DNA of 64,000 nucleotides from Oceanobacillus sojae. GTDB taxonomy: Bacteria > Bacillota > Bacilli > Bacillales > Amphibacillaceae. Where the stretch lies: positions 110,940-174,939 of the forward strand of contig NZ_BJYM01000013.1 of the NCBI RefSeq assembly GCF_007991515.1, given 5' to 3'. The translations under genes were made by a program, and so were the position numbers. The notes under the pieces are model-generated. The model saw nothing but the letters and a program-made list of their open reading frames with translations, did not search any database and was not told where the DNA came from. Shown here piece by piece: positions 24,861 through 36,018 of this stretch. The first letter of the stretch is position 1. Each line of letters begins with the position of its first letter.

Positions 24861-24895
24861 CATAGCCCTATATTACACATATAATTATCTTTAAC

Positions 24896-25054
24896 TTAAA
24901 CCTGGATCTCTTTCTCATTCTCCAATACATAATCTTCCGCTTCTTTCGACCAGAGACCATCATATTTTTTCACAATCTCATGAAGCGGCTTAATTGTATC
25001 CTCCATTATTCTATTCAATGACTTAATTGGCATCTCTTTATGCACACAGTTCAA
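24896..25054 (-). CDS. small hypothetical protein, 52 aa
   Basis: A short ORF that begins with TTG at 25054, seven bases after AGAGG, 34 bases downstream of the LicR-like regulator, and ends before an intrinsic terminator. The product is charged and helical: it contains IKPLHEIVKKYDGLWSKEAE and ends ENEKEIQV. There is no signal peptide, membrane segment or cysteine pair. A shorter product of 45 residues from ATG 25033 lacks a good ribosome site. I do not recognise the family. Its position suggests it is the last gene of the beta-glucoside operon. Confidence 0.5.
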   Translation of the reverse strand: MNCVHKEMPIKSLNRIMEDTIKPLHEIVKKYDGLWSKEAEDYVLENEKEIQV

Positions 25055-25088
25055 TTTCTTTCCTCTAGATTATATTGTTTTTACTTTC

Positions 25089-27020
25089 TTATTCCAAAAA
25101 ATATCCTCCAGACCCCATCAGCTCAATCAAACGGTCAATAAATACTTCTCGATTTTTAGCCCCGGCCAGGTAATTCACATGATAAGATTCGGCAACCAGC
25201 TCAATAATGCGCGGAAAGATTTGATTAAACATATGTGTGTCCTGTTTATTCACAGCCATCCCAATAATTAATTTTACTTCATTGCTGTCCCAATCAACTG
25301 GTGCATCTGGTATCAATATAATTAAACCTGTCTTATCCGCTTCATACTTCATTGTATGTGGAATAGCCACCCCACTTGGATAAGAAGTAGCAGAAATTTT
25401 TTCTCTCTGATTTAATTTCTCAAGATAATCTGCCGGCACATAGCTATTTTGCTGAAATACATCTGAGATTGTCTGCATGATTTGTTTCTTTGATAACTTT
25501 TCATGTAAATGGATTAAAAATTCCTCTTTAATAAGCTCCGGAATTTTCTTTTTTATAAAGCGGACATATTTGTAATGCTTGATTTCTTCGATTTTTCTTC
25601 GGATTAATGTGATATCATGCTTTGTGATAAATTCATGTATGCTTACAATTTCTGCATGAATCGTGGCAAAAGCGTTCTCTACTTGGTTAGCATCCAGTGT
25701 TGTAATAATGAATTCTGGCGAAAGGAGTGCATTTATCTCACTGACATCTTCATAGACTCCCGCCACTTCTAAATCCTCATCAAAATTTCTTTCAATAACC
25801 TGTTTAATATCTGACTGCTGCGACAGATAGGAAGGAGTAATAATAATCGTTTTAATTTTTTGTTCTTCCTCCGGCTGGCTATTCAGGTAAGAGCCGATAT
25901 GCAGCGCGAGAAAAGCAATCTCATCATCATTGATTTCAACATCCAGATCATTGGACAAGACGGATGCCAGATAGACTGCAATATCAAAGATAATCGGATA
26001 CTTGATACGTATATTCAGAACACTTAAGTTTCTCGTATATTTATTTTGTAATAAACGATTATAGAGATTTTGAATATGAATCAGCAGCCGATTTCTAAAT
26101 GAATCATTATCAAAATCAACCATATAAACACCGCTTATTTCCTGAATAGCATGATCTAAAGCTTTAGCGATATCATTACTGGTATAGTTATTTACCAGTG
26201 TCTTATCCGGGTTAGATTGTCCGTCAAATAAGATAGAGAGTTCGTCTTTATCTGCTTGAGAAAGGCGAATCTGATGATTTTTATACAACCGCTCCGCTAT
26301 TTCTTCCACTACCTGAAAGCTGACAGCAGTCCGGTTTTCAACTTGATAAGAGCTCCTCTCTAATTGCTCATCGTCCGAAGCACGGTCTACAGCTATCGCT
26401 AAATGCAGAATAAAATTTTTGAAAAAATACGTATTTGGATGCACATCATATTTTTCAAAGCTTTCTTTACTCAATTTCATTAACATTTGCAGGGATATAT
26501 CTCCTAAAAACATCTGGATTTCCTGTTCTAAAGAGGTACTGGTCGGCTTCGAATAATCAATTAAATCAATCATCAGCTTTCTCCGGCTCTTTTCATTTCC
26601 TTTCAACAAATACCGATGATGCTGTTGAGTAATCTGCAACCCATGCTTATTTACTAACTGATTAAGCTGAGCCATATCCGAACGTATCGTTGCATCAGAA
26701 ACATATAACGTATCTGCTAAATCAAATAAATCCAAACCGCGTTCAGACCTTTTAATCAGGCGCCTCAATATATAAAAACGTCTGCTCTCTGCATGACTTG
26801 TAGTGTTTGTACCTTTATGAACCTGCTTGTTTTCTTCTCCGATGCGATAGCCTGCTCTGCTGGATTCAATCAGGTTGGGATGCTTTTCATTGATTGCTTT
26901 CACATAATTCCGAACCGTACGATCACTTACACTTAAAGCCTCTGCCAACGTTTTGGAAGATACATAATGTTCTCCTGCCTGTTTTCTTAAATAATCTAAG
27001 AGCATTTCTGTGTTGTTCAT
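25089..27020 (-). CDS. LicR-like PRD transcriptional regulator with EIIA domain
   Basis: A 643-residue multi-domain activator. Order: two N-terminal winged helices (LAEALSVSDRTVRNYVKAIN, then LADTLYVSDATIRSDMAQLN), two PRDs around residues 190-410, a degenerate EIIB-like domain without the cysteine (TIIITPSYLSQQSD), and a C-terminal fructose-type EIIA domain with GVAIPHTMKY. It should activate the adjacent cellobiose-type PTS operon and be controlled by HPr- and EII-dependent phosphorylation. The ATG at 27020 has AAGGA upstream. A perfect hairpin separates it from the glycosidase gene, so it may be transcribed partly by readthrough. Confidence 0.9.
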   Translation of the reverse strand: MNNTEMLLDYLRKQAGEHYVSSKTLAEALSVSDRTVRNYVKAINEKHPNLIESSRAGYRIGEENKQVHKGTNTTSHAESRRFYILRRLIKRSERGLDLFDLADTLYVSDATIRSDMAQLNQLVNKHGLQITQQHHRYLLKGNEKSRRKLMIDLIDYSKPTSTSLEQEIQMFLGDISLQMLMKLSKESFEKYDVHPNTYFFKNFILHLAIAVDRASDDEQLERSSYQVENRTAVSFQVVEEIAERLYKNHQIRLSQADKDELSILFDGQSNPDKTLVNNYTSNDIAKALDHAIQEISGVYMVDFDNDSFRNRLLIHIQNLYNRLLQNKYTRNLSVLNIRIKYPIIFDIAVYLASVLSNDLDVEINDDEIAFLALHIGSYLNSQPEEEQKIKTIIITPSYLSQQSDIKQVIERNFDEDLEVAGVYEDVSEINALLSPEFIITTLDANQVENAFATIHAEIVSIHEFITKHDITLIRRKIEEIKHYKYVRFIKKKIPELIKEEFLIHLHEKLSKKQIMQTISDVFQQNSYVPADYLEKLNQREKISATSYPSGVAIPHTMKYEADKTGLIILIPDAPVDWDSNEVKLIIGMAVNKQDTHMFNQIFPRIIELVAESYHVNYLAGAKNREVFIDRLIELMGSGGYFLE

Positions 27021-27039
27021 AATAATCATTCCTTATAGA

Positions 27040-27070
27040 GAAAAAAGGGGTGCCTGCCACCCCTTTTTTC
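27040..27070 (-). terminator. terminator between phospho-glycosidase gene and licR-like gene
   Basis: A perfect 13-bp stem, GAAAAAAGGGGTG (27040-27052) with CACCCCTTTTTTC (27058-27070), gives a T-run in either direction. It probably lowers regulator expression relative to the PTS genes. Confidence 0.85.
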
Positions 27071-27079
27071 TATTACTGC

Positions 27080-29784
<2,705 letters not shown>

Positions 29785-29789
29785 TTGTT

Positions 29790-30116
29790 TCACCCCTTCA
29801 GTTCTTTATAAAGCTTAATTATTTCCTGCATCATATTTATTTCTGTTTTCACCGTCATTAACGTATCCTGCGCATGTCCAAATAATGGGGAGTAAGGAAT
29901 ATCAATACCTTCCGCCTCTTTTTGCAGCATATTTGTCTGTGCCTGATGAGCAGTTCCTACTTCGTCATTTGCCTCTTTTATTAATCGATCTGCTTCTTCA
30001 AATTTAGCTTCTGAAGCTTTATTCACCGCCTGAAACACCAATTCGCGCGCATTTCCTGCATGCAGAATCACCTGCATAGAAATGGATACTAATTCATCTT
30101 TGCTTACTTCTTCCAT
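29790..30116 (-). CDS. PTS lactose/cellobiose-family EIIA
   Basis: A 108-residue helical protein. ILHAGNARELVFQAVNKA and the segment GTAHQAQTNMLQKEAEG, with the phosphorylated histidine, identify LacF/CelC-type IIA, which works as a trimer. It starts two bases after the IIB stop and its stop overlaps the ribosome site region of the IIC gene, so the IIB-IIA-IIC block is tightly packed. Confidence 0.93.
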   Translation of the reverse strand: MEEVSKDELVSISMQVILHAGNARELVFQAVNKASEAKFEEADRLIKEANDEVGTAHQAQTNMLQKEAEGIDIPYSPLFGHAQDTLMTVKTEINMMQEIIKLYKELKG

Positions 30117-30118
30117 AA

Positions 30119-30436
30119 TTACTCGCCGCCTTCAAGATAATCTTTTGCTACTTTAACCAATCCCTTGCCATCCAGGGCACCGTAAACCCGCTGTGGAATA
30201 ATTCCTGCTTTAACTCCTGCTTCCTCACAGGCTCCCTGCACTTCTTCAATCATATATTTTAAATGTGGTGCCACTAATAATAAGTCAATTTCATTTAAGT
30301 GGTTATGCACCTCAGATTCACTTTTTGCTTTAAATTCAATATCTGCTTTCTCTTTCTTCGCAGCTTTTCTTGCTGCCGCAGCCATAAATCCTGAAGATGC
30401 TCCTGCACCGCAGATTAATAATACTTTTTTAGTCAT
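30119..30436 (-). CDS. PTS lactose/cellobiose-family EIIB
   Basis: A 105-residue protein starting KKVLLICGAGASSGFMA, with the phosphorylated cysteine at residue 8 in the usual position. It is the first gene of the operon IIB-IIA-IIC-glycosidase. The ATG at 30436 has AAGGGG upstream; the ORF can be read further upstream, but that extension is not family-like. Confidence 0.92.
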   Translation of the reverse strand: MTKKVLLICGAGASSGFMAAAARKAAKKEKADIEFKAKSESEVHNHLNEIDLLLVAPHLKYMIEEVQGACEEAGVKAGIIPQRVYGALDGKGLVKVAKDYLEGGE

Positions 30437-30480
30437 AATCAACTTCCCCTTTCTTTTATAATTCAAGTTTATCAACGAGA

Positions 30481-30494
30481 GGAAGCGATTACAT
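30481..30494 (-). promoter_or_regulatory. possible cre site of the cellobiose-type operon
   Basis: Read on the minus strand, TGTAATCGCTTCCT (one base offset) matches cre at 12 of 14 positions, about 50 bases upstream of the IIB start. Further upstream, CAAACATGTTTG (30552-30563) is a perfect palindrome that could bind a regulator. Confidence 0.35.
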
Positions 30495-30586
30495 TTAAAT
30501 CTATTTCCTCGTATTAGGAAGAGTGGTTAAACCGAAAAGCAGGTACATATACAAACATGTTTGCATCACCTTCAAAAAACCAAATA

Positions 30587-30623
30587 AGGCACATTCTGCT
30601 TCGTTAATAAGCAGAATGTGCCT
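30587..30623 (-). terminator. terminator of the nagB-like gene
   Basis: A perfect 15-bp stem: AGGCACATTCTGCTT (30587-30601) with AAGCAGAATGTGCCT (30609-30623). T-rich sequence follows on both strands, so it may isolate the two operons. Confidence 0.9.
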
Positions 30624-30663
30624 CATTGTATTTTTTTATAAATAATTATCTTTTCAATCTACC

Positions 30664-31413
30664 TTATTTTATCGTCTCTTCATCCAGCAAGGAAGCTGCT
30701 TCCTCATCAATAATAACAATTACATTATCCTTATCTCTAAGTGCAGTTGCAGGGCAGTCTGTAGAAACTTCCCCTTCCAGAAGGTTTTTCACTGCTTCAC
30801 TTTTACGTTTTCCAGATACAAGCAGGATAACTTTCTCTGCTTCCAGAATCTCAGTAAATCCCAATGTTATCATTTCTGTCGGGGCTTCATCTCTTTCAAT
30901 ATTGTATTCTCTCATGGTACTTTCAATGGTAGAATCATCATGTTCTGCCAGGAAAATAGTCGAATCAAAAGGCGTCCCGGGTTCATTGGCTCCAATATGC
31001 CCATTGGTTCCTAATCCAAGCACCTGAACATCTCTCGGATAAGCATTTAACACTTCTTTATATCTGTTGATTTCTTCCTCTTTATTATCGGCTTCTCCAT
31101 TGATTAAAAAGATTTCTTTCGGCTGCGTATTAATTTTGTTATAAAAATTTTCATACATAAAGGTGTTTACTGTATAAACGGCATTCTTCGGACCAATATA
31201 TTCATCCAGATTCATCATCACCGTATTACTTATATCCAGCCCGTTATTTACTCCTTCTACAAGCAAAGTAAATAGCCCTCTTGGTGAACCGCCAGTTGTC
31301 ATTGATATTACCGGCTGTTCCTTTGTTTCAATCACATCTTTAATAATTTCATACCCTTTTTCCGACATTTCCTCATAGTTTTTCACAAAAATAGTTTTCA
31401 TCTTTTTTATCAT
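30664..31413 (-). CDS. nagB: glucosamine-6-phosphate deaminase-like enzyme
   Basis: A 249-residue enzyme expected to convert glucosamine 6-phosphate, or a related amino-sugar phosphate, to the ketohexose phosphate and ammonia. MTTGGSPRGLF (about residues 38-48) is the phosphate loop, NLDEY (68-72) holds the catalytic aspartate, and GTNGHIGANEPG holds the histidine and glutamate. The last motif has Ala where NagB usually has Phe, so a galactosamine-type substrate is possible. It lies 58 bases after a glucose-superfamily PTS gene. AAGGAGG is 28 bases from the ATG, with a palindrome in between. Confidence 0.85.
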   Translation of the reverse strand: MIKKMKTIFVKNYEEMSEKGYEIIKDVIETKEQPVISMTTGGSPRGLFTLLVEGVNNGLDISNTVMMNLDEYIGPKNAVYTVNTFMYENFYNKINTQPKEIFLINGEADNKEEEINRYKEVLNAYPRDVQVLGLGTNGHIGANEPGTPFDSTIFLAEHDDSTIESTMREYNIERDEAPTEMITLGFTEILEAEKVILLVSGKRKSEAVKNLLEGEVSTDCPATALRDKDNVIVIIDEEAASLLDEETIK

Positions 31414-31434
31414 TAAAACAATTCTGTTTTAATG
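31411..31434. promoter_or_regulatory. palindrome covering the nagB start codon
   Basis: CATTAAAACA (31411-31420) and TGTTTTAATG (31425-31434) form a perfect 10-bp inverted repeat with a four-base loop. The start codon lies in one arm, and the only good ribosome site (AAGGAGG, 31441-31447) is just outside the other arm. It could be a translational switch or a protein operator. Confidence 0.45.
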
Positions 31435-31471
31435 AATGTCCCTCCTTTATTACAATCCTTTTTTACATCGA

Positions 31472-33067
31472 TTATTTCTTTACTTCCTGCTTCAAGGCTC
31501 GAGCAGCCTGTTCAACTTTGCCGCCATAAACAACCTGAATATTTTTTTGATCAATTTTTACAATTCCCATAGATCCTGTTTCTTTTAATAAGGCTTCATT
31601 AACTACAGAGGTATCATTTAGTATCAATCGTAACCTGGAAATACAATTATCGATCTCAACAATATTTTCTTTTCCTCCAAGTGCAGTCATAATTTGTGCA
31701 CCTAAATTATCTCCTTCCTTTGTTGAAGCCCCCAGCTTTGTATCTTCAATTGTTTCCTCAGAATCTGATGTTCTGCCTGGAGTCTTGACATCCATCTTTT
31801 CAATAACGAATTTGAATACAAAGTAATAAGCAACAGCGTAGAAAATACCGACAAGTACAATTAAATACCATCTCGTATAGGTACCTTGTAAAATACCGAA
31901 AATCGTTAAATCAATCAAGCCGCCGCCAGCATTCCCAACTGCTACACCCATTACTGTCATCAAGAAGAATGAGAGGCCGGCCATAAATGCATGAAACACC
32001 CATAAAATTGGTGAAATAAAGATAAAAGCAAACTCAATCGGCTCTGTAATACCTGTCAGAAAAGCTGTTAATGCTGCAGCAAGAAGCATTCCTTTTACTT
32101 TTGGACGATTTTTTAAATAAGCCGTTTTATACATCGCATAACATGCAGCTGGGAGACCAAATACCATAAAAGCATGTGTCCCTTGTGTTAAGAAGCGCGT
32201 TGCTGCTCTTAATGTTTCCATGTCCGGCTGTGCAGAAGCAAGCGATGCGTTAAATATAGATAATGCTCCGGATACAGTCTGTCCGTCTACAACCGCCGTA
32301 CCACCTATTGGAGTGAAACGGATTAATTGGTTTAATACATGATGCAGCCCCGTAGGAATAAGCAATCTCTCGGAAAAGCCGTATAAAAATGTCCCAATTG
32401 CACCCGACCGCCCGATTAATCCGCCTAAACCATTGATAGCTGTATTAAAGTATGGCCAGATTAAATAAGCAGCAAATGAAACAAATGGGATCGTTACAAT
32501 AATCATAATCGGAACAAAACGGTTCCCGCTAAAAAAGCTGAAAGCAGTAGGCAATTGTTTCGTATGGTATCGATTATGAATAAAGGCAGTCCATAATCCT
32601 ACAAGAATACCTCCAAAAACACCCATCCGATAGGTAAATACACCAAGCATTAATTCATAGGCATTGGATATTTCCACTGCCCGGACCTGATTCATGCCTT
32701 CTTGTAACAGATACTCCACAGATGTTGTTTCTGCGGTTATACCATTCAGCTTCAGGAAATAACCGATAACTACATGAAAGATAACAAATGCAATGACTAC
32801 AGAAAAACCGGCTATCTCTTTATCTTCTCTTGCCATTCCGGTAGCTACCGAAATAGCAAATAGAATTGGCAGCAGTGCAAACATCATGGAAACAATCGCC
32901 TGTACCCCGCCAATAATATTTTGAATGATGACAGCATTAGCAAACGTTTCACCAACAAGTGATGGATTTTGCAAAATGGAAACAATACCTAGTAATAATC
33001 CTGAAGCAATAATAATGGATAATGGACCCATTAATGTCTTACCAAACTTTTGAATTTTTGTTCTCAC
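31472..33067 (-). CDS. PTS glucose-superfamily EIICB (amino-sugar or maltose-like)
   Basis: A 531-residue two-domain permease. The first ~430 residues are a IIC domain with about ten segments, including GFSERLLIPTGLHHVLN and GITEPIEFAFIF, the sugar-binding signature. After a hydrophilic linker, a IIB domain carries DNCISRLRLIL with the phosphorylated cysteine. There is no IIA domain, so a Crr-like protein elsewhere must supply it. The sequence is closer to MalX/maltose-glucose types than NagE, but the adjacent deaminase gene argues for an amino sugar. The GTG at 33067 is eight bases after GGAGG. Confidence 0.88.
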   Translation of the reverse strand: MRTKIQKFGKTLMGPLSIIIASGLLLGIVSILQNPSLVGETFANAVIIQNIIGGVQAIVSMMFALLPILFAISVATGMAREDKEIAGFSVVIAFVIFHVVIGYFLKLNGITAETTSVEYLLQEGMNQVRAVEISNAYELMLGVFTYRMGVFGGILVGLWTAFIHNRYHTKQLPTAFSFFSGNRFVPIMIIVTIPFVSFAAYLIWPYFNTAINGLGGLIGRSGAIGTFLYGFSERLLIPTGLHHVLNQLIRFTPIGGTAVVDGQTVSGALSIFNASLASAQPDMETLRAATRFLTQGTHAFMVFGLPAACYAMYKTAYLKNRPKVKGMLLAAALTAFLTGITEPIEFAFIFISPILWVFHAFMAGLSFFLMTVMGVAVGNAGGGLIDLTIFGILQGTYTRWYLIVLVGIFYAVAYYFVFKFVIEKMDVKTPGRTSDSEETIEDTKLGASTKEGDNLGAQIMTALGGKENIVEIDNCISRLRLILNDTSVVNEALLKETGSMGIVKIDQKNIQVVYGGKVEQAARALKQEVKK

Positions 33068-33076
33068 ATTACACAC

Positions 33077-33668
33077 CTCCGTTTATCTGGCTGGCACTTG
33101 CAAAATCATATTATCTATTTTAATTGATTTAACGTAATTAACCGCCTCCAAATAAGTAATTAATTTGTATAATATCTTCTCTAGAGAAACTGCGCTTACA
33201 GAAAGCCTTTTCATCGCGATTTAAGAGGATTGTATCACCGTCGAATGACCTGAACAATATCCTTTCCCTTTTTTAAATTCATAACCTGTTTCTGATTTTT
33301 CATTCAAATTCGGATTAAATATTCAGGCAGCCTTAAAAATTGGATTTATGATGTTAAAAAGTCCGGCTGAATACAGATTGAGAAGGATATAGTGAAAAAT
33401 TTCATCCGATCAACAATATGTAACCCTGATAAATTTCTGCGAGATCAGAACTTGAAATAAATCTGTAAATCAGCTTTATCGAGCAGGAATTAATCTTAAA
33501 AAATACTGTTATATCAATGCTTAAGCTCTCCGTATTATTTTTCCAGACCTAAATGATTATTCAAAATGTGATTATTCCATCTTCTTCGCTTCCAAATATT
33601 GTACTGCCTATTTTCAAGTGATACGATTAGCGCGAATATAGCTCAATAATTTTAAGGGAGAAGATACA
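33077..33668. other. 592-bp intergenic region between divergent operons
   Basis: No ORF with a ribosome site and no conserved RNA motif was found. It must carry promoters for the PTS-deaminase pair (left) and the M20 hydrolase (right). TGAAAAATTTCA at 33393-33404 is an RpiR-like palindrome. The length is unusual for this window and the region could hold an unrecognised RNA or decayed gene. Confidence 0.4.
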
Positions 33669-34925
33669 ATGAAAGTAAACCTAGATAGAATCATTAGAGA
33701 TATTGAGACATTAGCTGCTTTTACATCTACACCGGGGCAAGGGGTTACCCGCTCCTCCTATTCAAAGGAAGATAAGCTGGCAAAAGCGTATATAAAAAAC
33801 GAAATGGAGAAGATTGGCTTAAACGTATGGGAGGATGGATTTTCCACACTTTTCGGACGCAGGGAAGGAAAAAATCCAGACGCTCCTGTCATTATGATCG
33901 GTTCCCACTACGATTCTGTTGTTAACGGAGGAGCATTCGATGGAACAGCAGGCACCATCGCTGCATTAGAGGTTTTACGTGTTTTCCATGAAAACAATAT
34001 TGAAAATGAATTTCCGATTGAAATGATTGCCATGAATGCTGAAGAAGGAGAAACATTCGGACCGAGCACCGGTGTATCCAACTCAAGAGCACTTGTCGGC
34101 ACGCTAACGGAAGAGGAACTGGATAAAGTAAAAAACAGGCATGGTCTAACGAAAAGAGAAGCCATGAAGGAATACGGCTTGATTCCAGATTTAAAAAGCG
34201 CAAAGAGGGACAAAGAATCCATCAGAAATTTTATTGAACTGCATATTGAACAAGGACCTATTCTCGACAGTACGGATACACCTGTCGGACTTATTGAATA
34301 TATTCCAGGGATAGGAAGATACAAAGTCAATTTTCATGGAGAGCTGGCTGATTCCACTGCACCAATGGCCAATCGGAAGGATGCCCTGCTTGCAGCATCA
34401 CAGTTTGTTTCAGCTGTAAATCAGATTATCGACGGACTGGGAGAAGGCATTACTGGAATGGTCGGGGAATTGGATATTTCACCTAATTCGCATCAATTTG
34501 TTCCGGATTTTGTACAGGCAAAGGTGGAGGTTAGAACCTTTGATGCGGAAATGCTTCAGGGGATTAACTTATATGATCAATTGACAGAAGTATTAAACGA
34601 AATTACTAAACGGACAAACGTAAAAACTGAATTAATTGAAATGGCCAGGATTGGCTATAGTAATCCTACACCGCCAAGTGTTATGTTAAAAGAAAATGTA
34701 GATATCATGAAGGAAATATTTGAAAAACTGAATTACAAATATGCGATTATTAATAACGGCACCGGGCATGATGCTATGATTACGGCCGATTTTATTCCAA
34801 CAAATATGATTTATGTTCCAAGCAAGGATGGAGTCTCTCATCATCCAGATGAATGGACAGATTATGAGGATTTAGAAAAAGGCATTAATGTAATGCTCCA
34901 TTTAGTAATGGAAATATGTAAATAG
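33669..34925 (+). CDS. M20 Zn-dependent hydrolase (N-carbamoyl-amino-acid hydrolase/allantoate amidohydrolase type)
   Basis: A 418-residue metallohydrolase. GSHYDSVVNGGAFDGTAG supplies the first metal histidine and the bridging aspartate, NAEEGETFGPSTGVSNSRAL supplies the catalytic and metal glutamates, and HIEQGPILD supplies the next histidine. The C-terminal GHDAMI and VSHHPDEW fit the same family (HyuC, AmaB, AllC). It likely opens N-carbamoyl or ureido amino acids. The ATG follows AAGGGAGAAG. It is transcribed away from the amino-sugar PTS and ends in two hairpins. Confidence 0.9.
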   Translation: MKVNLDRIIRDIETLAAFTSTPGQGVTRSSYSKEDKLAKAYIKNEMEKIGLNVWEDGFSTLFGRREGKNPDAPVIMIGSHYDSVVNGGAFDGTAGTIAALEVLRVFHENNIENEFPIEMIAMNAEEGETFGPSTGVSNSRALVGTLTEEELDKVKNRHGLTKREAMKEYGLIPDLKSAKRDKESIRNFIELHIEQGPILDSTDTPVGLIEYIPGIGRYKVNFHGELADSTAPMANRKDALLAASQFVSAVNQIIDGLGEGITGMVGELDISPNSHQFVPDFVQAKVEVRTFDAEMLQGINLYDQLTEVLNEITKRTNVKTELIEMARIGYSNPTPPSVMLKENVDIMKEIFEKLNYKYAIINNGTGHDAMITADFIPTNMIYVPSKDGVSHHPDEWTDYEDLEKGINVMLHLVMEICK

Positions 34926-34995
34926 CCCTGTCAAAACAGGGTGAATGATGCTTATACAGGGGTGAATACTTTTCCTGCATAAGCATCTCTTTTTT
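34926..34995 (+). terminator. double hairpin terminator of the M20 hydrolase gene
   Basis: CCCTG and CAGGG (34926-34941) form a short hairpin. Then GATGCTTAT (34947-34955) pairs with ATAAGCATC (34979-34987), followed by CTCTTTTTT. Confidence 0.85.
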
Positions 34996-35014
34996 ATATG
35001 GAAGAAGATTGAAA

Positions 35015-35794
35015 TTATGATACATGCGTTTTCTTATAATTTGTAAATCCTTCGTACAGCAGACTGAGAATTAGATTTAATGTACAGAAGGATGAATCAT
35101 TCAATTGATTGACTTTATTGATATTCGAGACCTGATAATACAAATTATAGTCAGCAATATAGGCTAATTCATTCCGTGAAAATACGGTAACAGAAATCAT
35201 CGGCACATTTTTTACTGCTATATTTTTAATCATGGAATCAATTGACTTCATATTTCCGGAAAGGGATACAACCAGGATTAAGTCATCTGAATTGATTGTA
35301 TGAGAAAGTAATTCAAGCTCCGTTTTACTTGGAATTATATTAAGATAAATGTTGTGATTCCACAGACATCTCGAGAATTCTTTTAACATTAAATCCTGTC
35401 CATAACCTGTTCCATAAGCAAAAATGCGTTTTGCATTTAATAAACGATGATAAATCTCCTCTAAGCTCTTATCTTCCTCAAAAAGCTTAATTGTTTCTGT
35501 CACATCCTTCAGCAAATTAGAGCTGTTAAAATAGTGGCTGTTACTTTGCAGATTTGCCTTGCTCATTCGTTCAGCCTCTTCTTTTAAGAAGTAACGAAAT
35601 TCGCTGTAGCCATGAAATCCAAGCTTTTTAGTTGTACGTATAACCGTCGAAGAGGAAACATTGCAGTACTTCGCGACTTCCGTGACAGTTTTATCCTTGC
35701 ACACGTCAATATTCTGACTGATAAAGCTGACAACATGTAAATCATTATCATTTAATTCTTCATAATGCTTATTAATCAGTGCCTCCAGATTCAT
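35015..35794 (-). CDS. MurR/RpiR-family regulator
   Basis: A 259-residue regulator with the N-terminal helix-turn-helix VTEVAKYCNVSSSTVIRTTK and a SIS domain (FAYGTGYGQDLMLKEFSRCL, then LILVVSLSGNMKSIDSM). The ATG at 35794 has AAGGAGA eight bases upstream; the longer form to 35860 lacks a site. It is convergent with the 33669-34925 hydrolase and separated by a terminator from the M20 amidohydrolase gene upstream. Its targets may be the hydrolase or the amino-sugar PTS to its left. Confidence 0.9.
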   Translation of the reverse strand: MNLEALINKHYEELNDNDLHVVSFISQNIDVCKDKTVTEVAKYCNVSSSTVIRTTKKLGFHGYSEFRYFLKEEAERMSKANLQSNSHYFNSSNLLKDVTETIKLFEEDKSLEEIYHRLLNAKRIFAYGTGYGQDLMLKEFSRCLWNHNIYLNIIPSKTELELLSHTINSDDLILVVSLSGNMKSIDSMIKNIAVKNVPMISVTVFSRNELAYIADYNLYYQVSNINKVNQLNDSSFCTLNLILSLLYEGFTNYKKTHVS

Positions 35795-35973
35795 TTGCTG
35801 TCTCTCCTTAAAGTATGTTTTTATTAAAATCTCAGCACTATCTATCCTATGGAATTGCATCCTGTTTCTTTTGAATAGTATAACACAATCTTTTTGTGTA
35901 AAAAGCGGCTAATAAATACCATGTCTCCTACAGCTAAGGACGAGGATTTCCTAGTAAATTCTTAGTAATAAGA

Positions 35974-36012
35974 AAAGCACTTAGAAAGGTTATTCACCCG
36001 TCTAAGTGCTTT
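35974..36012 (-). terminator. terminator of the peptide-utilisation operon
   Basis: AAAGCACTTAGA (35974-35985) pairs perfectly with TCTAAGTGCTTT (36001-36012), with a T-run on the minus strand. Confidence 0.88.
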
Positions 36013-36018
36013 ACTCAT

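Noticed and set aside
24780..24870. CRISPR-like or tRNA-like structure in the AT-rich gap
   Set aside because: No repeated spacers and no cloverleaf; the hairpin is a plain terminator.
33077..33668. Decayed gene in the 592-bp gap
   Set aside because: I found no conserved protein motif in any frame and no ribosome site, so I report it only as an unexplained intergenic region.
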